Assembly (NCBI GenBank): GCA_934141475.1
Contig: CAKPCG010000001.1
Location: forward strand, 34,367-98,366
Reading direction: 5' to 3'
Source: an uncultured Clostridia bacterium
Lineage (GTDB): Bacteria; Bacillota; Clostridia; TANB77; CAG-508
DNA: 64,000 nucleotides
This document shows positions 1 to 9,747 of the stretch, in pieces. The notes below the pieces were generated by a model. The model had not been told where the DNA came from and made no database searches. It saw only the letters and a program-made list of their open reading frames with translations. Positions within the stretch are counted from its first letter, which is position 1. Every line of letters starts with the position of its first letter. The translations under genes and the position numbers were made by a program.

Positions 1-1
1 T

Positions 2-298
2 TTACATTTTCAAGGTGCAATAAATCAAGATGAAAATGTTATAGTTGATGATATAAAAACTTTTAATTCTTTTTATAAGACTACTGATGTTTTTTGTTAT
101 CCATTTGGACAATATAATGATTTGTTAAAATCTTGTTTAAAAGAAAATGGATATAAAATGGCATTTAAGTATGGTCCAAATTCTAAAGACTATAAAAAAA
201 CAAGCAGAAGTGATGATTTATTTGAAATACCTAGACTTAATGTATCTCATGGTATGAGCATTCTTAAATTTGCTTTAAGACTTTTTTCTTATAATTAA
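2..298 (+). CDS. Polysaccharide deacetylase family protein, C-terminal part (partial)
   Basis: An open frame enters from the left edge and ends at TAA 296-298, so only the last 98 residues are visible. The stretch CYPFGQYND, then ENGYKMAFKYG and EIPRLNV, matches the end of NodB-type carbohydrate esterases, where a YPFG motif precedes the final strands of the deacetylase barrel. Family knowledge: these enzymes remove acetyl groups from peptidoglycan or other N-acetylated polysaccharides, usually outside the cell. The metal-binding and catalytic residues lie upstream of the window, so activity cannot be judged. A strong hairpin follows the stop. Confidence 0.7.
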   Translation, partial: LHFQGAINQDENVIVDDIKTFNSFYKTTDVFCYPFGQYNDLLKSCLKENGYKMAFKYGPNSKDYKKTSRSDDLFEIPRLNVSHGMSILKFALRLFSYN

Positions 299-333
299 AT
301 ATAAGGGGCTGTAAAAAGTCCCTTTTCATTACC

Positions 334-375
334 AAAAAAAGATTTGAGCTAAAATTTTAACTCAAATCTTTTTTT
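334..375. terminator. Bidirectional intrinsic terminator
   Basis: A 15-bp perfect inverted repeat (AAAAAAAGATTTGAG at 334-348, complement at 361-375) has A and T runs on its two sides. It serves the plus-strand deacetylase gene and the minus-strand anti-sigma gene that ends at 399. Confidence 0.85.
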
Positions 376-398
376 ATGAACTTTTTTACTTCATTTTT

Positions 399-2831
399 TT
401 ATTTAAATTCTTCTAAATTAATATATTTTACTTCATCATTTTGACATATATAGCTTATTTTAGTATTTCCGTCATAGTATGAAAATTCTATAGATGGCTC
501 TATTTCTTCATCTCCTACTGGCTCAACCAAACAATATGCGCATTTCATACCATCTTGCACTAAAGTTTCGCTATCAGTTCCAAACATTTTGTCATAATAT
601 TTATCTCCATATATTGCTAGTCCTTGTACATCTTGAACATCAATTCTTCTAATTTTTTCGTCTTTTACATAGGCTTTTATTACATTGTCAATTTTATCAC
701 CTATTTTTATTCCATTATTAGTTTCATATCCATTTTCTACATATATTGCTGTTACATAATATTTACCATTTTCTTTTAAATACGAAATATTCATATTATC
801 ACTATATATTTCATATTTTTGCTCGTCATAATCATCTTGTTGTTCTTCAATCGGATTTTTTCCTAATATTTTTCTTACTTTGCTTCTTTCCATTCCTAAT
901 TTTATTCCACCTATCGAAGCTTCGTCCTTGTTAAATTCTTTTCCATTTGTTTCAATAAGGTTTAATTTATTTTCTGTATTTTCTAATATTTCATTTGTTC
1001 TTTCTTCTACTCTCTGAAATATTTTATCGTTTTCTTCTGAAATTGAATTTGTTGTTGTGTCATTTGTTTTATTTAAATCTATTATTTCAAATAATCCGTC
1101 ATCATTTTCTTCTTTTATTTCTTCAAGTTCTTCTATTTTTATATTTTTAATTGTTATTTCTTTTGTAATTTTTTCAGGTATTTCTAGTTCTAGTCCATTT
1201 CCTATAAATTTTGTTCCATTCTTTTTTCCAAATAGCATTGTAAATTCGTCTTTTGAAATATCATCTAATATTGCTTTTTCTTCATCATTGTTTGTTATTA
1301 CTCCAATTTGACTAGTTGCTTTTCTATTAAAGGTTATCTCATATTCATTCGTTGAATTTTCTTTAATTTCATATTCTTCTGGAATTACATAATTGAACTC
1401 ACTGCCATTTTTTCTCATTACTATAAGTTGTTCTTCTCCTATTAAACCATCTACTTTACAACTAAATATTATCTTTTGGTCTGTTATTTCTATATTTGAT
1501 ATTTCAAGTGTTCCTCCTAAATAGCTATTTGCTTGATATTTTTTATTTTCTAATTTGTACCACTTAATTGATTTACAATACTCCACATCTTCTTCATTTC
1601 TGTCGTCTAGGTATGTTTTTTCAACCGGTAATAGTTTTATTTGCTCTATATCCTTTCCATTTTGATCAATTCCAATTGTTATTATAAAATCTTCTTCTAT
1701 TTTTTCTACTTTTTCTTCTATTTTTGCATTTGTTCCATAATGGTTTACAAGGTCTTTATATGTCATTTCTTTGTTATTACTAATAATTTCTGATGAATTT
1801 ACTGTAATTTGTCTATTTTCATCTCTAGCAGATATGTATTTTCTCAATTCATCTATTTTCATGTAATTTCCATCAGCTAATATTGCATAACTATCAAAAT
1901 CTTTGTTAACTTCATAATTTATATTTTCTCCATTTAGACCTGTTAGCATAAATGTGTTTTCAATTTGTTTATAAATATCTTGCTTGTATTCTTCATATGT
2001 TTTTTCTTCTGTTATACTTGCTTTTACTATTGTTTCAAAATTTGTATTAGCGGCATCTTTTATTTTTATAGTTTTATTTCCAATTTTTTGAGAAGGATAT
2101 TCTATAGATGTTTTTTCTACATTCTTTCTTTCTATATCCATAGAAAATTCTTTGTTTATACTGTTTTGATTTACCTCTGTAAATTCATCTGTACTTGTAT
2201 CTTCTTGTCTATAGTTAGCTGTTTCAGTACCATCGTTAAATACAATATTTTCAATTTGTAATTTTACATTAAATTCGTTTTCTTTTATATCTGATATATT
2301 GTATATTTTGAAAATTTTATATTCATTTTCTGCATTTTTTTGAACAGTTGATGCCCATGGATGTATTTTTTCTTCTTTTATAATTGCATCTGATGACATT
2401 TCTATTTGGTAGTTTCCATTATATTTTTTTATTTCGCCATATCTTTTTATGCCTTTGTCTTTTAACTTAAGTGTATATTCAGATATTAAATATGTATTGT
2501 CACATGCAATATTATTTAGTGTAATAGTTAAATATTCATTATCAATTTTTTTGTTTATTTCTACTGCACTATTTTCATAGTTTTTACTTGCCTTTTGAAG
2601 TCCTAATTCTTTTAAATTTAAATTACCTGTTATTGCAGCATATGATGTTACTCCAAGTATACAAACAGCAAATACTGCTGCTATTCCTTTTACTACTTTA
2701 TAATTTCTGTTTTGAGGTTTTATTGATTGTCTTTCTATTTCTTCTTTTATTCTATATTTTAATTTTTCTGGTGCTTTTATTTGATCATTTATATCTTTTT
2801 TTATTAGATCATCAAATTTTTCTTCTTTCAT
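399..2831 (-). CDS. DUF4179-type anti-sigma factor with a long extracellular region
   Basis: This 810-residue single-pass membrane protein probably holds the neighbouring ECF sigma factor inactive. The N-terminal roughly 45 residues are charged and cytoplasmic. They are followed by one membrane helix near residues 46-66 (VVKGIAAVFAVCILGV). The rest is predicted to be outside the cell and begins with a DUF4179-like domain. Near the C-terminus, GIKLGMERSKVRKILG followed by GIKIGDKIDNVIKAY resembles a tandem BamE/SmpA-like fold; that is inference from pattern. Family members are usually 300-500 residues, so this one is long. It starts 15 bp after the sigma factor stop (2846) with a good ribosome site (GGAGGG), so the two form an operon. 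Confidence 0.8.
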   Translation of the reverse strand: MKEEKFDDLIKKDINDQIKAPEKLKYRIKEEIERQSIKPQNRNYKVVKGIAAVFAVCILGVTSYAAITGNLNLKELGLQKASKNYENSAVEINKKIDNEYLTITLNNIACDNTYLISEYTLKLKDKGIKRYGEIKKYNGNYQIEMSSDAIIKEEKIHPWASTVQKNAENEYKIFKIYNISDIKENEFNVKLQIENIVFNDGTETANYRQEDTSTDEFTEVNQNSINKEFSMDIERKNVEKTSIEYPSQKIGNKTIKIKDAANTNFETIVKASITEEKTYEEYKQDIYKQIENTFMLTGLNGENINYEVNKDFDSYAILADGNYMKIDELRKYISARDENRQITVNSSEIISNNKEMTYKDLVNHYGTNAKIEEKVEKIEEDFIITIGIDQNGKDIEQIKLLPVEKTYLDDRNEEDVEYCKSIKWYKLENKKYQANSYLGGTLEISNIEITDQKIIFSCKVDGLIGEEQLIVMRKNGSEFNYVIPEEYEIKENSTNEYEITFNRKATSQIGVITNNDEEKAILDDISKDEFTMLFGKKNGTKFIGNGLELEIPEKITKEITIKNIKIEELEEIKEENDDGLFEIIDLNKTNDTTTNSISEENDKIFQRVEERTNEILENTENKLNLIETNGKEFNKDEASIGGIKLGMERSKVRKILGKNPIEEQQDDYDEQKYEIYSDNMNISYLKENGKYYVTAIYVENGYETNNGIKIGDKIDNVIKAYVKDEKIRRIDVQDVQGLAIYGDKYYDKMFGTDSETLVQDGMKCAYCLVEPVGDEEIEPSIEFSYYDGNTKISYICQNDEVKYINLEEFK

Positions 2832-2845
2832 CTTTTTTCCCTCCT

Positions 2846-3364
2846 TTATATTTCATTTTCATCATATTTTAAAATTTTTGCCAATTCTTTTCTTGCTCTT
2901 GAAAGTCTTGATTTTACTGTTCCTTCAGGAATTTTTAGAATTTTAGCAATCACGCTTATTGGCTCATCTTGTATATAATATAAAACTACAATTTGAGCAA
3001 GTTCATCATTCAATGATTGAATTGCATTTTTTATGTCTATTTTCTGTTCGTTGTTTTGAGTATAATTTTTACCTTCTTGCTGGTATTCTTGAATGTATAC
3101 TACTTTTTTGTTTTTTCTAATTATTAAATAACATTCATTTTTTAGTATTTTGGTTAGCCAGGTTTTAAAAAATTCTTCATGTTTTAATTTTTTTATGTTT
3201 TGATACATTTTTAGCACAGCATTTGATATTGCATCTGAGGCGTTATCTTCATCTTTTAGGATTATATATGCTATTTTATACATATAGTCTATATTTTCCA
3301 TTATTATTTCTTCAAATGCTTGCTTATTTCCATTTTTTGCTTCTTTTATTTTTTCTATTTCCAT
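2846..3364 (-). CDS. ECF-type RNA polymerase sigma factor
   Basis: A 172-residue sigma-70 family protein of ECF length. Region 2 lies at about residues 10-75 (FEEIIMENIDYMYKIAYIIL, then SDAISNAVLKMYQNI). Region 4 lies at about 110-165, with the helix-turn-helix stretch PISVIAKILKIPEGTVKSRL, which is typical of the SigV/SigW group. It directs transcription of a small stress regulon when released by a partner anti-sigma factor, here almost certainly the DUF4179 protein encoded immediately downstream. The target genes are not visible. Confidence 0.92.
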   Translation of the reverse strand: MEIEKIKEAKNGNKQAFEEIIMENIDYMYKIAYIILKDEDNASDAISNAVLKMYQNIKKLKHEEFFKTWLTKILKNECYLIIRKNKKVVYIQEYQQEGKNYTQNNEQKIDIKNAIQSLNDELAQIVVLYYIQDEPISVIAKILKIPEGTVKSRLSRARKELAKILKYDENEI

Positions 3365-3463
3365 ATTTTCCCCCTTCTTCCCATGTTTTTATATGTTAGA
3401 TTCATTATAGCTTATATTGGTTCAAAAAGTTTTAAAATTTTTTATATTTTTACATATAATAAA

Positions 3464-3500
3464 AAATACACTAAAAACATTTCTGCTTTTTAGTGTATTT
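3464..3500. terminator. Terminator after the HEPT-MNT operon
   Basis: The inverted repeat AAATACACTAAAAA / TTTTTAGTGTATTT has T-rich flanks. On the minus strand it ends the nucleotidyltransferase transcript (stop at 3533). Confidence 0.75.
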
Positions 3501-3532
3501 TATGTTCTTAGTACTTTCTGGTTATTTTATTA

Positions 3533-3838
3533 TCATTTTGAATCCGCACTATAAACTAAAACTTCTTCTAAATCCTCATCTTCTAATAAAGAGTCCTTTA
3601 TACTTCCAGTTGTAATTATATCAACCTTCTTATTTAATGCCTCCTCCAAGGCACATTTCACTTCGACAATTTTAAATCCACCAATTACATCCTCGGTTCT
3701 TACTATAATATCAACATCGCTATCCTCTTTTTGCTTTTTCTTTGCATATGAACCGAAAACCCAAACGTATACTAAATTATATTGTATAGCAACAGGCTTT
3801 ATTTTTTCCGTTATTTTTTCTAATTCTGACACATTCAT
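3533..3838 (-). CDS. mntA: MNT-type nucleotidyltransferase antitoxin
   Basis: A 101-residue minimal nucleotidyltransferase. The signature GSYAKKKQKEDSDVD (GS-x10-D-x-D) carries the two metal-binding aspartates at about residues 30-44. In characterised HEPT-MNT pairs this enzyme transfers AMP units to the tyrosine of the HEPN RX4-6HXY motif and so neutralises the toxin. The start codon overlaps the end of the HEPN gene by 4 bases (ATGA), which indicates translational coupling and is the usual order for the pair. Adenylylation activity is inferred from the family. Confidence 0.85.
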   Translation of the reverse strand: MNVSELEKITEKIKPVAIQYNLVYVWVFGSYAKKKQKEDSDVDIIVRTEDVIGGFKIVEVKCALEEALNKKVDIITTGSIKDSLLEDEDLEEVLVYSADSK

Positions 3839-4200
3839 GCCTCCTCTTTTAAAATTCTTTTACAAAACTCTTTTATTTTATCAATTTCATTTTCTATTAC
3901 ATCCCATAATATAGCTTTATCAATTGTTTCGTAATTATGTACCACTATATCCCTCATCCCAGCTATATTTTTCCATGGAATTTCATTGTGCTGATTTCTA
4001 AAATCCATAGAAATTTTTTTTACTAATTCTCCAATCTGTGTGACAGGTGTTAGAACTGCATTTTGATATATTTTATTATTTTCAAATTTTTCATATTCAT
4101 CACCAAAGTATATTTTTGTTTCTAATATTATATTACAATGTTTTATTATTGCTTGAAGAATTTTCTTTGTTCTTTCATCTATATTTTTATTAAACTCCAT
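3835..4200 (-). CDS. hepT: HEPT-type HEPN RNase toxin (DUF86)
   Basis: A 121-residue all-helical HEPN protein. The catalytic motif RDIVVHNY (R-x4-H-x-Y) sits at about residue 83. It provides the arginine and histidine for RNA cleavage and the tyrosine that the partner antitoxin modifies. Family members cut tRNA or mRNA and arrest growth. It is the first gene of a two-gene operon with the MNT antitoxin and lies directly beside a tRNA-Ser gene, a common insertion point for such modules. The ribosome site is AGGAG just upstream. Confidence 0.85.
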   Translation of the reverse strand: MEFNKNIDERTKKILQAIIKHCNIILETKIYFGDEYEKFENNKIYQNAVLTPVTQIGELVKKISMDFRNQHNEIPWKNIAGMRDIVVHNYETIDKAILWDVIENEIDKIKEFCKRILKEEA

Positions 4201-4220
4201 GTTATTCCTCTCCTTTTTTA

Positions 4221-4262
4221 AAAAAACAACAAGAAAGTGTTATCCATTTCTTGTTGTTTTTT
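4221..4262. terminator. Terminator after tRNA-Ser(GCT)
   Basis: A 16-bp perfect inverted repeat (AAAAAACAACAAGAAA and its complement) is followed by a T run on the minus strand. It ends the tRNA-Ser transcript before the toxin-antitoxin operon. Confidence 0.85.
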
Positions 4263-4285
4263 ATTCGCGTAATCATAACGCTTTC

Positions 4286-4375
4286 TGGCGGAGAAAGAGG
4301 GGTTCGAACCCTCGCGCCGATTACTCGACCTAACAGTTTAGCAAACTGTCCCCTTCACCACTTGGGTATTTCTCC
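4286..4375 (-). tRNA. tRNA-Ser, anticodon GCT
   Basis: On the minus strand the sequence folds as a class II tRNA. The acceptor stem starts GGAGAAA, the anticodon loop is TTGCTAA with anticodon GCT, there is a long variable arm, and the T loop is GGTTCGAACC. A CCA tail is encoded (tgg at 4286-4288). It reads AGC/AGU codons. Confidence 0.93.
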
Positions 4376-4400
4376 AAATAAGATTTATTAAATTATAAAA

Positions 4401-4440
4401 AAATCGTAGAAGATTGTTTTATGACAATTTTTCTACGTTT
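4401..4440. terminator. Hairpin between the two tRNA-Ser genes
   Basis: CGTAGAA and TTCTACG pair around an inner ATTGT/ACAAT stem, with an A run on one side and a T run on the other. It is probably a terminator or processing hairpin for the upstream tRNA. Confidence 0.65.
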
Positions 4441-4444
4441 TATT

Positions 4445-4536
<92 letters not shown>

Positions 4537-4554
4537 ATCAGTTAAACCTTGTAT

Positions 4555-4584
4555 ATATTACCATAGATAATTCTGTTTTGTCAA
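4555..4584 (-). promoter_or_regulatory. Promoter of the tRNA-Ser pair
   Basis: On the minus strand TTGACA (4584-4579) is followed after 18 bases by TAATAT (4560-4555), about 20 bases before the tRNA 5' end. This is a near-consensus housekeeping sigma promoter. Confidence 0.7.
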
Positions 4585-4667
4585 TAGTTTTTTTGATTTT
4601 TTTATCAAAATTTTGTCACATTGTTTAAAGTCTTGGTATCACTGCTATACAAGGTTTATATTCTTTT

Positions 4668-5153
4668 TTAATATTCATTTATTGCTTTTTCTATTGCTCT
4701 TGCTTCTTCTGGTGTGATTTTATATTTGCTTACTCCATTTTCTATAGGCTTAGCATATATATTTGACATATCTCTTGAATAAATTCCATTAAATACTATT
4801 CCATCATTTTTTTCGTCTAACATACATACAGCAAAACTTAAGTCACTTCCGGTATCTTTATAAGCATTATATCTTACAATTCCTATTTTTTGTATACATT
4901 TATTAGTTTTTCCTTCTAATTCTTTATAATATAATGATAGTTTTCTTATTTCTTCTTCTGTTGTTGATACTCTTCTCATATAATTTGCTAAATCTTCTTT
5001 TATATTTTTTCCATCCCCTAGTTTTTCCATAAAAATTTTATCTTTATTATGTATATTTCTTATTCTTACATTACTTATTAATGAAATTATTAATAGAATT
5101 ATATTCATAATAAATAAAATTATTAAAAATAAATCGCTATGTAAAAAACTCAA
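4668..5153 (-). CDS. DUF4446 family membrane protein
   Basis: A 161-residue protein with one N-terminal membrane helix (about residues 7-28), a short coiled region, then a compact domain containing IGIVRYNAYKDTGSDLSFAV, which is characteristic of DUF4446. The function of the family is unknown, but in clostridial genomes it commonly follows parB, as here: it starts 25 bp after the parB stop. The visible data support only membrane anchoring and linkage with the chromosome-partition genes. Confidence 0.8.
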   Translation of the reverse strand: MSFLHSDLFLIILFIMNIILLIISLISNVRIRNIHNKDKIFMEKLGDGKNIKEDLANYMRRVSTTEEEIRKLSLYYKELEGKTNKCIQKIGIVRYNAYKDTGSDLSFAVCMLDEKNDGIVFNGIYSRDMSNIYAKPIENGVSKYKITPEEARAIEKAINEY

Positions 5154-5178
5154 TTTTCTCCTCCTAGTTTGTATCTAA

Positions 5179-6024
5179 TTATTTTATAAGTCCAAGTATT
5201 CTTTCTAAATCATCATTGTTTGTATAATTTATGATTATTTTTCCACTTCTTTTTCCTGCATCTATTTTTACTTTTGTTCCGAAAAATCCTTGAAATTTGT
5301 CTTCTATGTCTTTATAAACTACTGCATATTTTTCTGCAACAGCTTTGTGATTTTTTTGATGATATACTTTTTTTTCTGCTTGTCTTACAGATTCTCCTCT
5401 TTCGATCATTCTTATTGCCATTTCATATTGTTTATCTGGATCTGTTATTGCAAGTAATGCTTTGCAATGCCCTTCTGTTATTTTGCCTTCTTTTGCGAAT
5501 TCTAATACTTTTGGACTTAAATTTAAAACTCTTACTGAATTTGCTATACTACTTCTTCCTTTTCCTAGTACTTTTGCAATTTCGTCTTGAGTCATATTAT
5601 AGTCATCCATTAAAGCTTTTATTCCTGCTGCTTTTTCGTATGCGTTTAAGTCTTCTCTTTGCATATTTTCTATTAATGATATTTCTTTATTTTTCTTTTC
5701 ATCATCATCTCTTATTATTGCTGGTATTTCTTCTAATCCTGCTTTTTTAGCTGCTCTCCATCTTCTTTCTCCAGCAATTATTGCATAATATCCCTCTTTT
5801 TTTGTTACTACTATTGGCTGAATTAGACCATATCTTTTTATTGATTCTGAAAGTTCTACTATTGCTTCTTCGTCAAAATTTTTTCTTGGTTGATCTCTAT
5901 TTGGTTCTATATCAACTATTTTTAAATTTTGTAAACTATCATTTTCCTTTTTTTGCTCTTCTTCAGCAACTGGCATTGAAAATAATGCATCTAACCCTTT
6001 TCCAAGTCCTGTCTTTTTTACCAT
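5179..6024 (-). CDS. parB: ParB/Spo0J chromosome-partition CTPase
   Basis: ParB binds parS sites near the origin and spreads as a CTP-dependent clamp, working with ParA to segregate origins. The order is an N-terminal ParA-contacting peptide (LGKGLDALF), then a ParB/sulfiredoxin-type domain with the CTP-binding GERRWRAAK box at about residues 85-100. A helix-turn-helix follows (MTQDEIAKVLGKGRSSIANS), and then the C-terminal dimer domain. I chose the second ATG (6024, 281 residues) because the GGAAGGGATGG ribosome site is better placed for it than for the ATG at 6033. It follows parA by about 20 bases in the same operon. Confidence 0.95.
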   Translation of the reverse strand: MVKKTGLGKGLDALFSMPVAEEEQKKENDSLQNLKIVDIEPNRDQPRKNFDEEAIVELSESIKRYGLIQPIVVTKKEGYYAIIAGERRWRAAKKAGLEEIPAIIRDDDEKKNKEISLIENMQREDLNAYEKAAGIKALMDDYNMTQDEIAKVLGKGRSSIANSVRVLNLSPKVLEFAKEGKITEGHCKALLAITDPDKQYEMAIRMIERGESVRQAEKKVYHQKNHKAVAEKYAVVYKDIEDKFQGFFGTKVKIDAGKRSGKIIINYTNNDDLERILGLIK

Positions 6025-6045
6025 TTGTACCATCCCTTCCTAATT

Positions 6046-6834
6046 TTATCTTGAGGCTTTTGCCTTTTGTTCTAATTCATTCCATTTTAAAAATTCCTTA
6101 GTGAATTTTTCATAACTTTTTGCACCTTTTGACTTTGGATCATATATTGTAATTGGCATTCCATAACTTGGTGCTTCACTTACTCTTACGTTTCTTGGAA
6201 TTACAGTTTTATATACTTTATTTTGAAAAAACCTTTTTACTTCTTTTACTACTTGATTTGCAAGATTTGTTCTTATATCATACATAGTCAATAATGCTCC
6301 TTCTACATATAGGTTTTTGTTAAGATGTTTTCTTACAAGTTCAACTGTATTTAATAGTTGTCCTAATCCCTCTAGTGCATAGTATTCACACTGTACAGGT
6401 ATTAATACACTATCTGAAGCTGTGAAAGCATTTAATGTTATAAGTCCAAGTGATGGTGGACAATCTATTAGTATATAGTCAAATTTATTTTTTATTATGT
6501 CTAATTTTTCTTTCATTCTTTGCTCTCTCGACATCATAGATACCAGCTGTACTTCTGCTCCTGCTAAATTCATATTTGAAGGAGTTATGTATAGGTTTTT
6601 TATTGGCGTCTCTTGCACAATATCTTCTGCTAATACATCTGTTATTAATAAGTCATATGTTGATAAATCTGACTCCTTATCTATACCTAAACCACTTGTT
6701 GCGTTTCCCTGTGGGTCTGTGTCTATTAGTAATACCTTTTTTCCCTTTTTAGCCAAAATTGTACTTAAGTTAACTGTTGTTGTAGTTTTACCAACTCCAC
6801 CTTTTTGATTTGCTACTGAAATTATTTTTCCCAA
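6046..6834 (-). CDS. parA: ParA/Soj partition ATPase
   Basis: A MinD/ParA-type ATPase that acts with ParB on origin segregation and, in Bacillus, also modulates DnaA. The deviant Walker A motif KGGVGKTTTTVNL lies at the N-terminus and the switch II region is DYILIDCPPSLG. The start is taken as TTG at 6834. The protein there begins LGKIISVANQKGG as in Soj, and a GGAGGG site is 6 bases upstream. An ATG further upstream (6912) would add a basic extension not usual for the family. Length is then 262 residues, which is normal. Confidence 0.95.
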   Translation of the reverse strand: MGKIISVANQKGGVGKTTTTVNLSTILAKKGKKVLLIDTDPQGNATSGLGIDKESDLSTYDLLITDVLAEDIVQETPIKNLYITPSNMNLAGAEVQLVSMMSREQRMKEKLDIIKNKFDYILIDCPPSLGLITLNAFTASDSVLIPVQCEYYALEGLGQLLNTVELVRKHLNKNLYVEGALLTMYDIRTNLANQVVKEVKRFFQNKVYKTVIPRNVRVSEAPSYGMPITIYDPKSKGAKSYEKFTKEFLKWNELEQKAKASR

Positions 6835-7061
6835 TTTGCTCCCTCCAATTAGTCTCCATATTTTTCTTATGTTGTTTATGTTAACTTTATTGTGTCCTTT
6901 TTTTCTTCTCATATAATATACAAATATTCTTTATATGTCAATATAAATTAAAAAAAATAATTGTTTTTAATTTTTTCATTCGACATTTTTCGACAAAATT
7001 CGACACAAAATATTTTATTTTTATTTTATCCGTAGGTCTTTCCAAGTTTGTTCCACACGAA

Positions 7062-7105
7062 AAAAAATGAAAATAGAATTTTTGTTAGTTTCTATTTTCA
7101 TTTTT
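7062..7105. terminator. Terminator after rsmG
   Basis: An inverted repeat of about 16 bp (AAAAATGAAAATAGAA and its complement) lies just downstream of the rsmG stop on the minus strand and is followed by T residues. It separates the tRNA-modification operon from parAB. Confidence 0.75.
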
Positions 7106-7128
7106 CATTATTCTTTTTTAGCTCTTAT

Positions 7129-7854
7129 TTAAATTTTAGTTAATGGTTGCTTTGCAGGCATACCAGCCTTTCTAGGATATTTTTTGGGTGTTGTTTGTTG
7201 TTTTTCTATAACTATTATGTTTCTTTTCATATCAGTATTTGGCAAACAAAATTCTTCTTTTGTACAAATTGTTCCACGAAGTTCTGATATAGCAAATTCA
7301 GCTTCTTTAAGTTCACTTTCTATTTGACTTCCCTTCATACAAATTACTTTACCTCCAACTTTAACTGCTGGAATTAAATATTCTGACAATGTAGTTAAAT
7401 TTGCAACTGCTCTTGATACTGCATAATCATAACTTTCTCTGTATTTCTTGTTTTGACAAAATTCCTCTGCGCGAAAGTGTAAGGCTGTTACATTTTTTAG
7501 TTCTAATTTTTCTATTACTTCGTTTAAAAAGTTTATTCTTTTATTTAATGAATCTACTAATGTAATTTCATTTTCCTCATTCATTATTGCAAGTGGTATT
7601 CCTGGGAATCCAGCTCCTGTACCTATATCTACTATTTTTTTATTTTTTTCTATATATTTTTGTATTGTTAATGAATCTACAAAATGTTTTAATATTATAT
7701 CCTTTTCTTCTGTTATTGCTGTTAAATTTATTTTTTCATTCCATTCAATTAATAAATTCATATATTTATAAAATTTTTGGATCTGTTTTTCAGTTATTTC
7801 TATATTTATCTCATTTAATGCTTTTTTTAATTTTTCACTAAAGTTTTCTCCCAT
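7129..7854 (-). CDS. rsmG: 16S rRNA G527 N7-methyltransferase RsmG
   Basis: RsmG methylates N7 of G527 in 16S rRNA using S-adenosylmethionine; its loss gives low-level streptomycin resistance in other bacteria. The SAM-binding loop VDIGTGAGFPGIPLAI lies at about residues 70-85. SRAVANLTTLSEY and KVICMKGS are the usual later motifs. The 241-residue length is standard. It starts 18 bp after mnmG, the common order in Firmicutes origins. Confidence 0.95.
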   Translation of the reverse strand: MGENFSEKLKKALNEINIEITEKQIQKFYKYMNLLIEWNEKINLTAITEEKDIILKHFVDSLTIQKYIEKNKKIVDIGTGAGFPGIPLAIMNEENEITLVDSLNKRINFLNEVIEKLELKNVTALHFRAEEFCQNKKYRESYDYAVSRAVANLTTLSEYLIPAVKVGGKVICMKGSQIESELKEAEFAISELRGTICTKEEFCLPNTDMKRNIIVIEKQQTTPKKYPRKAGMPAKQPLTKI

Positions 7855-7872
7855 AAAAATTCCTTTCTAATT

Positions 7873-9747
7873 TTAGTTTTTATTATTTATTTGTAAATAT
7901 ATTAATAGTACGTTTATATCTGCTGGTGATACCCCTGAAATTCTTGATGCTTGTCCTATTGATAATGGTTTTACCTTATTTAGTTTTTGTCTTGCTTCTA
8001 GGCTTAATCCTTTTATTTGTTCATAATCTATAGTGTCTGACAAAGATTTTTCTTCCATTTTTTTAAATTTAGCTACTTGTTCTTCTTCCATTTTTATATA
8101 TCCTTCATATTTTATTTGTATTTCCACTTCTTCTTTTTCTTGCTCTGTTAGGTCAGGCATTTCATCATCTATTAATATTAAATCTTTGTATTTTATTTCT
8201 GTTCTTTTTAATAAATCTGCTAATTTTACTCCTGTTGCTAGTTTTGTTGTGTTTTTTTCTTCAAGGAATTTGTTTACTTTTTCAGTTGGTTTAACAACAG
8301 TATGTTTTAATCTTTCTATTTCTTTTTCTATATTTTCTTTTTTCTTTAAAAATTTATTATATCTTTCTTCAGATATTAAGCCTATATCATACCCTATTTT
8401 TGTAAGTCTTAAATCTGCATTATCTTGTCTTAATAAAAGCCTATATTCCGCTCTTGAAGTCATCATTCTATATGGTTCATTAGTACCTTTTGTTACTATA
8501 TCATCTATTAAAACTCCTATATACCCTTGTGTTCTATCTAATATAACTGGTTTTTTACCTTTTATTTTTAGACTACTATTTATGCCGGCAATTAGTCCTT
8601 GACATGCAGCCTCTTCATATCCAGATGTTCCATTAGTTTGTCCTGCAAAAAATAAGCCATCTATATCTTTGTATTCTAACGATAATTTTAATTTTGATGG
8701 ATCTATTGAATCATATTCAATTGCATATGCAGGTCTTGTAAATTCACAATGTTCAAGTCCTGGCAAAGTTCTATACATTGCTATTTGTACGTCTTCTGGA
8801 AGTGATGAACTCATTCCTTGCGCATACATTTCGTCTGTATCTAGTCCTACTGGCTCAATAAATACCTGATGTCTTGGTTTATCACTAAATCTAACTACTT
8901 TATCTTCTATTGAAGGACAATATCTTGGTCCTGTTCCTTCTATTTTTCCTGCATATAATGGAGATCTATGTAAATTTTCTCTTATTATTTTGTGTGTTTC
9001 TTCATTTGTATATGTAAGATAACAATCTTGTTGATTAAATTGTTTTATATCATCATCTAATGAAAATGGTACTATATTTTCATCACCTTTTTGAACTTCC
9101 ATTTTACTAAAGTCTATACTTTTTCTATTTATTCTAGCTGGAGTACCTGTTTTAAATCTTATTAATTTAATTCCTAACTTTTCAAAACATTTTGCTAACT
9201 TATTTGATGGAAATACTCCATCTGGTCCACTTTCTTTTGAATAATCTCCAATAAATATTTTTCCTTCTAAATATGTTCCTGTTGCTACAATTATACTTTT
9301 AACATTATAAATTGCTCCTACATCTGTTTCTATTGATTTAACTTTTCCATTTTCAACTTCAATATTTACTATTTCGGCCTGTTTTAGTTCCAAATTTTCT
9401 TGTTTTTCTAAAGTATGTTTCATTTCCATTTGATATCTTTTTCTGTCTGCTTGTGCTCTTAACGAATGTACTGCTGGACCTTTTGATGTATTTAACATTT
9501 TTATTTGAATCATTGTTTTATCTATATTTTTTGCCATTTCTCCACCTAGGCAATCTATTTCTCTAACTAAATGTCCTTTTGAACTTCCACCTATATGTGG
9601 ATTACAAGGCATATTTGCAACAGCTTCTAAACTTATTGAAAATATTAATGTTTTCATTCCCATTCTTGCTGCTGCAAGTGCTGCTTCACATCCAGCATGA
9701 CCAGCTCCAATTACTGCAATATCATATTCACCAGCTATATAACTCAT
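7873..9747 (-). CDS. mnmG: tRNA uridine-34 carboxymethylaminomethyl enzyme subunit MnmG (GidA)
   Basis: MnmG is the FAD-dependent partner of MnmE; together they modify wobble uridine 34 of several tRNAs. It has the FAD-binding motif [17 protein letters not shown] near residue 15, the signature [18 protein letters not shown] around 50, and [20 protein letters not shown], the second family signature. Length is 624 residues, normal. The ribosome site GAAGGGAG precedes the ATG. It probably belongs to an operon with mnmE upstream and rsmG downstream. Confidence 0.97.
   Translation of the reverse strand: MSYIAGEYDIAVIGAGHAGCEAALAAARMGMKTLIFSISLEAVANMPCNPHIGGSSKGHLVREIDCLGGEMAKNIDKTMIQIKMLNTSKGPAVHSLRAQADRKRYQMEMKHTLEKQENLELKQAEIVNIEVENGKVKSIETDVGAIYNVKSIIVATGTYLEGKIFIGDYSKESGPDGVFPSNKLAKCFEKLGIKLIRFKTGTPARINRKSIDFSKMEVQKGDENIVPFSLDDDIKQFNQQDCYLTYTNEETHKIIRENLHRSPLYAGKIEGTGPRYCPSIEDKVVRFSDKPRHQVFIEPVGLDTDEMYAQGMSSSLPEDVQIAMYRTLPGLEHCEFTRPAYAIEYDSIDPSKLKLSLEYKDIDGLFFAGQTNGTSGYEEAACQGLIAGINSSLKIKGKKPVILDRTQGYIGVLIDDIVTKGTNEPYRMMTSRAEYRLLLRQDNADLRLTKIGYDIGLISEERYNKFLKKKENIEKEIERLKHTVVKPTEKVNKFLEEKNTTKLATGVKLADLLKRTEIKYKDLILIDDEMPDLTEQEKEEVEIQIKYEGYIKMEEEQVAKFKKMEEKSLSDTIDYEQIKGLSLEARQKLNKVKPLSIGQASRISGVSPADINVLLIYLQINNKN

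Noticed and set aside
5274..5750. Long plus-strand open frames opposite parB, parA, mnmG, tex and other genes
   Set aside because: They are Leu/Phe-rich shadows of AT-rich genes on the opposite strand, without ribosome sites or known motifs.
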